This document shows, piece after piece, positions 1 to 5,871 of a stretch of 5,883 nucleotides of DNA. Source of the stretch: Natronomonas sp. Its GTDB lineage: Archaea; Halobacteriota; Halobacteria; Halobacteriales; Haloarculaceae. The DNA lies in assembly GCA_007121575.1 (NCBI GenBank), contig SKKJ01000010.1, forward strand, positions 1 through 5,883, written 5' to 3'. The stretch's first letter is position 1, and the number at the start of each line of letters is the position of its first letter. A model generated the notes under the pieces. It did no database searches, was not told the DNA's origin, and saw nothing but the letters and a program-made list of their open reading frames with translations. Both the position numbers and the translations under genes were made by a program.

Positions 1-234
1 GAGCAGATGGTGTACTCCGGTTTGCCCTTCTTCGATGAGCGCATCCCGAAGTGCTCGGAGGTACGCGATATCGAGCATGCCCCATGCGTGGACGTGGCCG
101 ATCTCGCGCGGGCCCACGCGCCATTCAGTCCCACCAAATCGATGTTCGCCGACCGTCACACTTGGCCACGAACTCACCTCTTCGATCAACTGTTCGACTG
201 TCTGCTTGATCTCCTCACGTGTGTTGGTCGTCAC
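1..234 (-). CDS. Luciferase-like domain protein (DUF5519 type), N-terminal part, cut by window edge
   Basis: The reverse strand reads openly from a GTG at 234 to the window edge, giving 78 residues that start VTTNTREEIKQTVEQLIEEV. The hallmark is SWPSVTVGEHRFGGTEWRVG followed by GPREIGHVHAWGMLDI and then RALRDALIEEG. I recognise this as the haloarchaeal small family annotated 'luciferase family protein' (DUF5519). Its biochemical role is unknown, and the luciferase name reflects domain similarity rather than shown light emission. The GTG start is supported by an in-frame TAG a short distance upstream and by a TATA-like element about 25 bases upstream, which suits a leaderless transcript. The missing C-terminal part should contain the rest of the domain, with roughly the last third absent. 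No signal peptide or membrane segment is visible, so it is probably cytoplasmic. Confidence 0.8.
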   Translation of the reverse strand, partial: MTTNTREEIKQTVEQLIEEVSSWPSVTVGEHRFGGTEWRVGPREIGHVHAWGMLDIAYLRALRDALIEEGQTGVHHLL

Positions 235-255
235 ACTATTCCAAAGACGGCTGAA

Positions 256-263
256 CTAATAGG
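256..263 (-). promoter_or_regulatory. TATA-like promoter element for the DUF5519 gene
   Basis: On the reverse strand this reads CCTATTAG, centred about 25-26 bases upstream of the GTG at 234. That spacing fits an archaeal TATA box with transcription starting at or next to the start codon. It is inferred from spacing and AT content only. Confidence 0.4.
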
Positions 264-312
264 TATTGGTCGATTATGAGGCAGCATCCGTGTAGAGAGT
301 TCTGGACGCTCG

Positions 313-442
313 GTGTTTGACCGCGAACGATCCGGTCAGACTGGGCTGTTATGGATCTCGCGGTCCCGGCTACCCGATCGTCTTGCTGTCGTGGGATTCC
401 GACGAAGTAGGTGGGGTTAGGACTCTACTGCCGGTCAAACAC
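313..442. repeat. 11-bp perfect inverted repeat pair spanning 130 bp (possible MITE or IS remnant)
   Basis: GTGTTTGACCG at 313-323 is matched by its exact reverse complement CGGTCAAACAC at 432-442. The 108 bases between them carry no convincing gene on either strand. The pair does not extend outward or inward, and the 8 bases flanking each side (GACGCTCG and AGTCTGTT) show no target-site duplication. This fits a small non-autonomous element whose flanks have decayed, or a chance or regulatory structure. The arms lie in the 269-bp gap between the DUF6069 and DUF5519 genes (235-503), which otherwise holds only the DUF5519 promoter. Confidence 0.3.
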
Positions 443-503
443 AGTCTGTTGACATTCTCTCACGGATTCAACCGCGGACTGATTCGTTCGGGGGATCCGT
501 CGC

Positions 504-929
504 TCACACTTCCACAGCACCGGTAATAAACACCACCAACGGAACGGCGACGAGGGCGTGGTACAGAACGAGAATACCCTGGCCTGCAGTAGTTATGCCC
601 TCCGGTGGTGCGAAGAACACAGGAACGAGCATGACCACGAACACGCCTACTGCGAGTGCAACGAAGTTTCTCACGGGTTGGATTGTAAATTTGACCACAG
701 CAGCGTACGCGATGGCAGCGCCAGCACCGGCAACGATAGAAACGCCGATCAGTGGCCCAGCTGCGAACGGGCTCATCGAGCCAGTCACGCCGACGTCGAT
801 GCTCAGCGCATCTACGATTGCCTGTGTGAGGAGGACCAACACGACCGCGAAGAGGACACCGGTGCCTGTGCGACGCGCGAGTCTACCGCTGGTCTCTGGA
901 ACGGGATACCGAACTGTGCTCTGTGACAT
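504..929 (-). CDS. Small four-helix membrane protein (DUF6069 family)
   Basis: The product is 141 residues with a short, basic, hydrophilic N-terminus (MSQSTVRYPVPETSGRLARR). Four hydrophobic segments follow at about 22-44, 57-79, 87-107 and 117-138. Between helices 1 and 2 is the conserved-looking patch TGSMSPFAAGPLIG. Between helices 2 and 3 is the basic turn QPVRNFVALAV. This pattern matches what I recall as the haloarchaeal DUF6069 proteins, which are integral membrane proteins of unknown function. The basic N-terminus suggests that end faces the cytoplasm. The ATG at 927-929 is supported by a TATA-like element about 27 bases upstream, so the transcript is probably leaderless. The gene is intact and full length. 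The next gene in the same direction (DUF5519) starts 270 bases downstream and has its own promoter, so an operon is unlikely. Confidence 0.8.
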   Translation of the reverse strand: MSQSTVRYPVPETSGRLARRTGTGVLFAVVLVLLTQAIVDALSIDVGVTGSMSPFAAGPLIGVSIVAGAGAAIAYAAVVKFTIQPVRNFVALAVGVFVVMLVPVFFAPPEGITTAGQGILVLYHALVAVPLVVFITGAVEV

Positions 930-950
930 ATATCCGTCACGGCCTGTAGA

Positions 951-960
951 GGGATAAGAA
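951..960 (-). promoter_or_regulatory. TATA-like promoter element for the DUF6069 gene
   Basis: The reverse strand reads TTCTTATCCC, centred about 27 bases upstream of the ATG at 929. This is the expected spacing for a leaderless haloarchaeal promoter. Confidence 0.45.
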
Positions 961-1018
961 AGAGTCCGCTATTCTTTGACAACCCACGTTGTTCGTCTAC
1001 CTTGACGATCCGATCCGG

Positions 1019-1343
1019 CTACAACAGCGCAACACGGTGGGCTTGGCCAAGTTGAGTTCGCTCCGGTGGCATACCTGTGACTACGATCGGTTGTAGCGTT
1101 ACCTTTCTCCGAGATTTTGCTGCGGTCTCCGTAGCATGGATCGTTGTTGTTACTCTTGGGGGCTTGTCAAGCGCCTCTTTAAGAAGATCGTGCAGTTCCG
1201 CGGCGCTGTACTCCAGAACTCGACATCGTCGTCGGTCTGCTCAAGTTCTTTTGGGCATCCTTGAGTTAGCTATCGCTCAGTGAGCAGCACACAGCGCTTT
1301 TGCTCGTTGTGACCAGCGTGTTCACGACGAATCCTCCTAAGAG
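1019..1343 (-). pseudogene. Unassigned degraded coding remnant
   Basis: No intact gene lies in the 470 bases between the DUF6069 and PPOX starts, but the reverse strand shows coding-like residues in two frames. One frame reads from about 1343 through RREHAGHNEQKRCVLLTER, hits a TAG, then continues KELEQTDDDVEFW to about 1212. A one-base frame change then gives EYSAAELHDLLKEALDKPP, TTTIHATETAAKSRRKV and TGMPPERTQLGQAHRVALL, ending at a TAG at 1019-1021. The acidic, helix-like composition across the frame change suggests one broken haloarchaeal gene. I do not recognise the family. It could instead be non-coding sequence that happens to read well, since GC-rich haloarchaeal DNA often gives long spurious frames. 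Confidence 0.3.
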
Positions 1344-1349
1344 AAGATT

Positions 1350-1365
1350 ACTCGCGTTAGCGAGT
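1350..1365. promoter_or_regulatory. Perfect palindrome upstream of the PPOX gene (candidate operator)
   Basis: ACTCGC-GTTA-GCGAGT is a perfect 6+4+6 inverted repeat ending 34 bases before the ATG at 1400. It sits just upstream of where a TATA box for a leaderless transcript would fall (about 1370-1376). That position suits a regulator binding next to the basal promoter. A small RNA hairpin is the alternative. Confidence 0.35.
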
Positions 1366-1366
1366 G

Positions 1367-1376
1367 TGTTGTTATG
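1367..1376 (+). promoter_or_regulatory. Weak TATA-like element for the PPOX gene
   Basis: TGTTGTTATGATCC lies around position -27 relative to the ATG at 1400. The match is poor and the call rests on spacing and on the adjacent palindrome. Confidence 0.25.
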
Positions 1377-1399
1377 ATCCAGAGTGCCGATTTGATTGT

Positions 1400-1809
1400 A
1401 TGGAATCCATCCCGTCGGAGTATCTGGATCTTTTCGAGAAGCCGTCGTTCGCGTTCGTCGGAACGTTACTCCCCGATGGATCGCCGCACGTGACACCGAC
1501 GTGGGTTGATTTCGATGGAGAACACGTGTTAGTGAACACAGTTCTGGACAATCGAAAGGACAAGAACGTCCGCAAGGACCCACGTATCACGTTGGCCATC
1601 GCCGACCCGAAGAATCCGTACCGATATCTGTCCGTCGCGGTGAGGTCGTCGAGCGCCGTGAAGAGGGGGCCCGTGAGCATCTGGATGCCCTGGCCGAGCG
1701 CTACACCGGCGAAGCGAAGTATCTCGCCCCGAGTGGACAACAGCGCGTCATCCTCGTCATTCGTCCGGACGACGTTAGCGGGCAATCGCCGCCATCTCGA
1801 AACAGATAG
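1400..1809 (+). pseudogene. PPOX-class, F420-dependent-type flavin/deazaflavin oxidoreductase, broken by one frameshift
   Basis: From the ATG at 1400 the first frame gives a typical split-barrel N-terminus: MESIPSEYLDLFEKPSFAFV, then TLLPDGSPHVTPTWVDFDGE, LVNTVLDNRKDKNV, DPRITLAIADPKNPYRYLSV. Around 1634-1636 the family reading moves to the next frame and continues RGEVVERREEGAREHLDALA, ERYTGEAKYLAPSGQQRVIL, VIRPDDVSG to a TAG at 1807-1809. Joining the frames gives about 136 residues, the usual length for small haloarchaeal PPOX proteins (pyridoxamine 5'-phosphate oxidase fold). These are soluble proteins that use FMN or F420. One missing base in a GT-CGC stretch explains the break. Unrepaired, the product runs on in the wrong frame to 1864 and lacks the C-terminal half of the barrel. 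I start at 1400 rather than 1364 because homology begins with MESIP. It could be a recent pseudogene or a one-base sequence error. The family call is firm; the exact cofactor is inferred. Confidence 0.75.
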
Positions 1810-1981
1810 CACCATTCAAGCGGCAGTACAGGCCAATTTCACAGATTCATCTACCTGCGCTTGACGCCGATAAAATACGCAGCGTTGTTACGTTATGGGT
1901 GAGCCACGTATTCTTTACTCATACACTGTTCAGTCTGACAGAAGAACAATCCAATCGGTAGATCGACTGGCTCCCCAGACA

Positions 1982-1989
1982 TTTTATCG
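1982..1989 (+). promoter_or_regulatory. TATA-like promoter element for the MAT gene
   Basis: TTTTATCG is centred about 25 bases upstream of the ATG at 2010, as expected for a leaderless transcript. GAGGT lies only 2 bases before the ATG, too close to act as a ribosome binding site. The wider gap 1810-2009 shows no gene; a second AT-rich patch, GATAAAATAC at 1869-1878, has no clear gene attached. Confidence 0.45.
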
Positions 1990-2009
1990 CCAGAACTCCT
2001 TACTGAGGT

Positions 2010-3167
2010 ATGGCTGATCGGTTTTCGATGACTTCCGTCGAGGCGGATCCCGTCAGACAGGGGTACACCGAATTCGTCGAGAGAAAGGGGATCGGCCATC
2101 CGGATTCACTGTGCGACGGCATCGCAGAGGCGGTTTCCCGCCGGTTGTCTCGGTTCTACCGTGACGAATTCGGCAAAATTCTGCACTATAACACCGACAA
2201 GGTTCATCTCGGTGCTGGTCGGGCTCAACCCGCATTCGGTGGCGGACATCTCGTTGAACCGATTTACGTCCTCGTGGGTGGGCGGGCAACGACTCGGATT
2301 AACGGTGAAGAACTGCCGGTTCAAGAGCTCGCTCGGGAAGCCGCACGCGAGTATCTTCTCGACACTGTCCCGGAGCTTGGTCCTGATCATATTGCCGTAG
2401 AGACGCGTATCGGACGAACATCGGGTGATCTCACCGCACTGTTCGGTCGCGGTGACGAACCGCTGGCAAACGATACGAGCTTTGGTGTTGGCCATGGTCC
2501 CGGAACGCCGGTCGAACGGTTCGTCAGGACGCTTGAATCGCGGCTTCACCGCGAACTTGATGCAGTGGGAAAAGACGTGAAACTCATGGCGTTGCGTCGT
2601 GGCTCACAAATATATTTGACTATTGCAGCGGCCGTGATTGATCGATACGTAACTGGTCTGGCCGAATATCGAACTGTAATCGCCCAAATCAAAGCACTCG
2701 CTGAACAGCATGCTGCCAAATCGACCGATCTTTCGGTCTCAGTAACGGTGAACGCAGCCGACGATTACGACTCGGACGTGGTGTATCTCACGACCACTGG
2801 TCTCTCCGCGGAAGCAGGCGACGACGGTGCCGTCGGCCGTGGAAATCGAGCGAACGGTCTGATTACACCATACCGGCCGATGAGTCTCGAAGCGACCGCC
2901 GGAAAAAATCCAGTCACGCACGTCGGGAAGCTGTATAACCTTCTCGCGCTTCGGATCGCCCGCAAACTTGGAGACGATCTCGATACTGATTATGGATGTG
3001 TGCAACTCCTCTCGCGGATTGGCGATCCTGTCAACGATCCATTAGCTGTTGATGTCACCACAACAAATACGAATGAGGATGCAGTTCGATCGATCGTGGA
3101 TGACCAACTCAAAACCATCAATCATTTGAGAGATGATGTCATTACAGGTAATATACCCGTATTTTGA
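2010..3167 (+). CDS. mat: Archaeal-type methionine adenosyltransferase (S-adenosylmethionine synthetase), divergent
   Basis: This is a 385-residue soluble enzyme that makes S-adenosylmethionine from ATP and methionine, the methyl donor for DNA, RNA and small-molecule methylation. It belongs to the archaeal AdoMet synthetase family, distinct from bacterial MetK. Landmarks are [14 protein letters not shown] (24-37), [14 protein letters not shown] (58-71), [14 protein letters not shown] (75-88), [12 protein letters not shown] (153-164), [13 protein letters not shown] (249-261), [20 protein letters not shown] (270-289) and [20 protein letters not shown] (291-310). The glycine- and basic-rich nucleotide-handling motifs all look intact and the length is near the usual ~400 residues, so I expect activity. 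It departs from the typical haloarchaeal MAT as I recall it: the N-terminus and the segments at about 90-145 and 165-245 differ, and several loops are shorter. That suggests a second copy or a transferred gene. It is monocistronic: its upstream neighbour is a broken PPOX gene and the downstream gene is convergent. Confidence 0.93.
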   Translation: MADRFSMTSVEADPVRQGYTEFVERKGIGHPDSLCDGIAEAVSRRLSRFYRDEFGKILHYNTDKVHLGAGRAQPAFGGGHLVEPIYVLVGGRATTRINGEELPVQELAREAAREYLLDTVPELGPDHIAVETRIGRTSGDLTALFGRGDEPLANDTSFGVGHGPGTPVERFVRTLESRLHRELDAVGKDVKLMALRRGSQIYLTIAAAVIDRYVTGLAEYRTVIAQIKALAEQHAAKSTDLSVSVTVNAADDYDSDVVYLTTTGLSAEAGDDGAVGRGNRANGLITPYRPMSLEATAGKNPVTHVGKLYNLLALRIARKLGDDLDTDYGCVQLLSRIGDPVNDPLAVDVTTTNTNEDAVRSIVDDQLKTINHLRDDVITGNIPVF

Positions 3168-3207
3168 GAGCCGATGCAGTCAACAGGTCGCTTATCTCGA
3201 TCGCCCT

Positions 3208-3824
3208 TCACCATCGGAGCAACAGCGCGACCGGCACGAGAAGGGAGTCACTGGGACGAATCCAGGCAACACGGTGCGGGCCGTCGATACCGCCGTGTTG
3301 CTGGCCAGGAGGCCACCGATCGCCGGGCCGAACACGAACCCAGATCGAAGGCCGCGCCGACGAGACCGAGTGCCTCTGTGCGGTCCGCTGGCGACGTCAC
3401 GTCGGCGATATATGCCTGTGCAGCGGCGATGGTCCCGCCCGCGGCACCGGCCAGCAACCGGGCACCGAACAGGATGACGAGACCGAGCGTCACCCCGAGG
3501 ACATCACCGATCTCCGCGGCGAACCCGAAGACAATCCAAGCGAGACCGGCGACGCCGACGGACAGCATGAGCACGGGCCGGCGACCACGCTCGTCCGAGA
3601 TCCGACCGAGTATCGGCGCGGCTACGAACTGCGCTAGCGAGTACGCTGCCGCAAGCAGACCGATGAATACGTCACTCACACCGAACGAACGCACATAGAA
3701 CGGTAGAATCGGGATGATGATACCGAACCCGAGTAGATCGATAAACACGATTCCGACGAGGACGTGTTCCCGTCGTAGGGGCCACCTCTGCCTGACTGAT
3801 CGTCGCTGCCTGACTAGAATCCAC
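3208..3824 (-). pseudogene. MFS transporter (drug-efflux type), N-terminal half only, frameshifted and truncated
   Basis: The reverse strand encodes the first five to six helices of a major facilitator transporter: HVLVGIVFIDLLGFGIIIPI (helix 1), VFIGLLAAAYSLAQFVAAPI (helix 2), the loop motif A GRISDERGRRP, LSVGVAGLAWIVFGFAAEIG (helix 3), LVILFGARLLAGAAGGTIAA (helix 4), QAYIADVTSPADRTEALGLV (helix 5), and after a frame change VFGPAIGGLLAS. The nearest relatives are TetA/multidrug-type exporters. Three breaks are visible: a frame change near 3777 between a GTG start at 3824 and helix 1; a missing base near 3337, where GGTTCGTG replaces the expected GGTTTCGTG; and loss of homology near 3240, soon followed by TGA at 3208-3210. 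About half of a ~400-residue transporter is missing, so it cannot work. The truncated 3' end abuts the convergent MAT gene 40 bases away. Confidence 0.8.
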
Positions 3825-3845
3825 TGGTGAAAAATACCGATACGG

Positions 3846-3855
3846 AATAATATAT
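3846..3855 (-). promoter_or_regulatory. TATA box of the MFS gene
   Basis: The reverse strand reads ATATATTATT, centred about 26 bases upstream of the GTG at 3824. This is the clearest TATA box in the window and is the main reason for choosing that GTG as the original, leaderless start of the broken transporter gene. Confidence 0.5.
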
Positions 3856-3860
3856 GAGTG

Positions 3861-3889
3861 TCACATTTTTATCATTTCTAGTTCACATT
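3861..3889. repeat. Direct repeat TCACATT x2, 22 bases apart, upstream of the MFS promoter
   Basis: TCACATT occurs at 3861-3867 and again at 3883-3889, a period of 22 bases or about two helical turns. The pair lies just upstream of the MFS TATA box and overlaps the last codons of the decayed TrmB-like gene. It could be a tandem binding site for that regulator, or chance in an AT-rich stretch. Confidence 0.25.
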
Positions 3890-4470
3890 GGTCCTCCGAT
3901 CGCGGTCGCCGACCGTTGATTGGACGGTTCTGCATCCACCCCGTTGACGATTGCGTTCACGAGTGTTTTCCGTCCGTTTACGATCATGAATCGCCCAGCC
4001 GACGTGTCTGATCAGACCCACAGCGACTTGAACATCGTCGTGCCGGGAATCTCGTCTTGAATACGATCTTGGACGTCCCTCGGAACCCCACCGAGTTGGA
4101 ACAAAACGCCTCGATCCGCAGTCTTCACTCACACCTTGATGACTTCCACAGTAAGGAGAGCTTAGACAGTCATGAAAACGACCTCTTCTTCCTCAGTCGG
4201 GCAAAAACCCAGGTACACAGTCAGTGGTCGAGGTCTATCGATCGACCGTCCAGACGACGCGCTTTTCTACCTGTCGTGGGCCGGTTCAAGGCCATCCAAT
4301 AGTAGTGCTGCGACGACTTTCATTGTTGTGTCGCCATCATCAACCTGATACAGTTCTTCGCGGAGAAGACCAGCGGGAATACTTTTTTAAACCACCAATA
4401 TGGCTGACACCGTCCGCGAGACCGATGTAATTGACGACAACTCACGAACGTCCAGCCAATAGCGTGATAA
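3883..4470 (-). pseudogene. TrmB-family transcriptional regulator, heavily decayed
   Basis: The reverse strand between the MFS gene and the intact regulator carries scattered but ordered TrmB-like segments: DVRELSSITSVSRTVSAILV (recognition-helix region, compare KLSELTEVPRTRVYDAIRVL in the intact gene); IPAGLLREELYQ; ALLLDGLEPAHDR; VEKRVVWTVDR; EEEVVFMTV; ALLTVEVIKV; VKTADRGVLFQLGGVPRDVQ, DRIQDEIPGTTMFKSLWV; SDTSAGRFMIVNGRKTLVNA, IVNGVDAEPSNQRSATAIGG. They lie in the order of a DNA-binding domain followed by the TrmB sensor domain. Stops interrupt them (TAG 4235-4237, TAA 4162-4164, TGA 4129-4131, and TGA 4012-4014 where Trp is expected), with frame changes near 4192 and in the 4270-4400 region. 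The part before the DNA-binding helix is not recognisable. It ends 59 bases before the MFS start, in the same direction, so it was probably that transporter's regulator. Confidence 0.7.
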
Positions 4471-4506
4471 TACCTATTGATCCAGGTCGATAACCATCAG
4501 AGAAGT

Positions 4507-4522
4507 CCTGGGGTTTTCCAGG
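4507..4522. promoter_or_regulatory. Palindrome upstream of the intact TrmB-type gene (candidate operator)
   Basis: CCTGG-GGTTTT-CCAGG is a perfect 5+6+5 inverted repeat ending 12 bases before the ATG at 4535. A further CCAGG lies at 4482-4486. There is no good TATA box at -26, but AT-rich patches at 4466-4476 (TGATAATACCT) and 4489-4493 (GATAA) would place the transcription start near or before the palindrome. It would then sit over the start site or leader, where a repressor would block transcription. Self-control by this regulator is an inference. Confidence 0.35.
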
Positions 4523-4534
4523 ATGTTGTGACAC

Positions 4535-5341
4535 ATGGATACACCAGAACACTTGGAGGAAGCAATCGAGGTCCTCCAACAACTCGGCTTGAAAGAATAC
4601 GAAGCCCGATGTTTCGTCGGATTGACCCGTCTCAATACGGGAACCGCGAAGAAACTCAGCGAGTTGACTGAGGTCCCCCGGACCCGGGTGTACGATGCGA
4701 TACGAGTTCTTGAGGCCCAGGGCCTGGTCGAAATTCAGCATTCGAGTCCCCAGCAATTTCGTGCGGTCTCACTGGAAGAGGCAACCGAAACGCTCCGTGA
4801 CCAGTACGAAGCTCGTGTCGAGCGACTGCACGACGCCCTCGATACGATCGAGATCGTTGACGAGGAGGGGGATGAGTCCCCTGTTCAGGAGGTGTGGGCA
4901 ATGGCGGGAGAGGACGGGATTGAAAACCGAACGGAGCAACTCCTCGGAAAGGCGACGGACGAAATCGTGTTCGTCATCGGTGATAAATCGCTGTTGACCG
5001 AGGATCTCATTGGTACGCTCAACGAGGTCGGTAACGGCGTCGAGTTGATCATTGGTGCGTTAACTCCATCGCTCCAAGACCAAATTCAAGCGGCTGTACC
5101 GGACGCCACGACGTTCGTCTCCGGGCTGGAGTGGTTGCACGGTGCGGATACGACCGAAGAAGACACGTCGATCGGTCGGCTCCTTTTGATCGACCGCTCG
5201 ACGATTCTCGTGAGTTCGATCATGCCCGACTCGAAAGAAGAACAGGCGATCTTCGGTGAGGGATTCGGGAACGGGCTCGTCGTGATCGCGCGCCGACTCA
5301 TGGCTCAGGGTCTCATACCTGTTCGTGACCCGGCTTCCTGA
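4535..5341 (+). CDS. TrmB-family transcriptional regulator (winged helix plus TrmB sensor domain)
   Basis: The product is 268 residues. The N-terminal winged helix-turn-helix spans about 8-80: LQQLGLKEYEARCFVGLTRL is the first helix pair, AKKLSELTEVPRTRVYDAIR the recognition region, and VLEAQGLVEIQHSSPQQFRA the wing. A helical linker that may form a dimer coiled coil follows (YEARVERLHDALDTIEIV, 91-108). Residues 116-255 form the TrmB sensor domain, related to the phospholipase D fold: EVWAMAGEDGIENRTEQLLG, ATDEIVFVIGD, LIIGALTPSLQDQIQAAVP, GRLLLIDRSTILVSSIM, IFGEGFGNGLVVI. In this family the C-terminal domain senses sugars or other small molecules and the N-terminal domain binds promoter DNA; the ligand here cannot be read. 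The gene is intact and runs head-to-head with a dead homologue. The convergent UspA gene starts its 3' end 116 bases downstream. No Shine-Dalgarno is clear. Confidence 0.88.
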   Translation: MDTPEHLEEAIEVLQQLGLKEYEARCFVGLTRLNTGTAKKLSELTEVPRTRVYDAIRVLEAQGLVEIQHSSPQQFRAVSLEEATETLRDQYEARVERLHDALDTIEIVDEEGDESPVQEVWAMAGEDGIENRTEQLLGKATDEIVFVIGDKSLLTEDLIGTLNEVGNGVELIIGALTPSLQDQIQAAVPDATTFVSGLEWLHGADTTEEDTSIGRLLLIDRSTILVSSIMPDSKEEQAIFGEGFGNGLVVIARRLMAQGLIPVRDPAS

Positions 5342-5457
5342 GCGCCGAACTGATCGTGTAGTCACAGCAGATGAACGATGCAGATTCGTCGATACCCGAA
5401 CGGATGATTGTGCAGCGGTGGTGCTGTAGCCTCGCGTATTGCTGATCAGACGAGTAT

Positions 5458-5871
5458 TCATTCGGAAACGATGACTTCCGCGTCTGTGTGAGTACACAGA
5501 TACGCGGCGATGTTGGGATCATTCCCAAGGACACGATTAAGCAATCGTCGCCAAGCCGCCTCTTGGGACTTGCCGAGGACGATAACGTCCGCCTGCATGG
5601 ACTGTGCTTCGTCACAGATCGCTTCTTCGACGAACATGTTGCGACTGATGCTCAATGTTGTCAGTTGTTCGGGGAGTATCTGCGCGATCGCCTTGGACAT
5701 CTCCTGTCTGTCCGGAGATCGTGAGTTTCGAAATGGATCGACGTGGAACACGACGATCTCCGTTGCTTGACGGTCGCGGGCGATCCGGCGGGCGCATTCG
5801 AGGGTATGGGTACTCGGGGCGGTTAGTGGGTAGTGGATCGGAACGAGAATTCGGGGATGAGATGAGGACAC
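5458..5871 (-). CDS. UspA-domain universal stress protein, short haloarchaeal type
   Basis: From a GTG at 5871 the product is 137 residues of a single UspA (Rossmann-like) domain: first strand RILVPIHYPL (7-16), helix THTLECARRIARDRQA, second strand ATEIVVFHVDPF (36-47), then NMFVEEAICDEAQSMQADVI (78-97), VLGKSQEAAWRRLLNRVLGN and the last strand AEVIVSE. The classic ATP-binding motif G-x2-G-x9-G-[ST] after the fourth strand is absent or altered (LGKSQEAAWRR), so ATP binding is doubtful. The sequence resembles short haloarchaeal Usp proteins. The role is presumed cytoplasmic stress adaptation; the specific function is unknown. The frame stays open from the GTG to the right edge (TCC ATC GAG AGA), so a start further upstream beyond the window is possible. 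The gap 5342-5457 between this stop and the TrmB-type stop shows no clear terminator hairpin. Confidence 0.8.
   Translation of the reverse strand: MSSSHPRILVPIHYPLTAPSTHTLECARRIARDRQATEIVVFHVDPFRNSRSPDRQEMSKAIAQILPEQLTTLSISRNMFVEEAICDEAQSMQADVIVLGKSQEAAWRRLLNRVLGNDPNIAAYLCTHTDAEVIVSE

Noticed and set aside
317..526. Plus-strand 69-codon frame in the gap around the inverted repeat
   Set aside because: No domain pattern, runs into the 3' end of the opposite-strand DUF6069 gene, and contains one arm of the inverted repeat.
558..957. Long plus-strand frames opposite the DUF6069 gene
   Set aside because: Composition is typical of antisense shadows of a membrane protein gene, and the reverse strand has a clear family match and promoter.
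1895..2020. Small plus-strand frame starting MGEPRILYSY upstream of MAT
   Set aside because: It overlaps the MAT start, has no recognisable family pattern, and the TATA spacing is off; better explained as the MAT upstream region.
2739..3005. Minus-strand frames inside the MAT gene
   Set aside because: Shadows of a clearly conserved enzyme gene.
3133..3698. Three long plus-strand frames opposite the MFS remnant
   Set aside because: Arg/Pro/Thr-rich antisense readings of GC-rich transporter sequence; no domain pattern.
4399..4461. Short plus-strand frame MADTVRETDVIDDNSRTSSQ after an AT-rich TTTTTTAAA patch
   Set aside because: Only 20 codons, and it lies antisense to the TrmB-like remnant, whose reverse-strand reading explains the same bases.
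5413..5430. Possible small hairpin (CAGC-GGTGGT-GCTG) between the TrmB-type and Usp genes
   Set aside because: Only a 4-bp stem with no T-tract, too weak to call a terminator.
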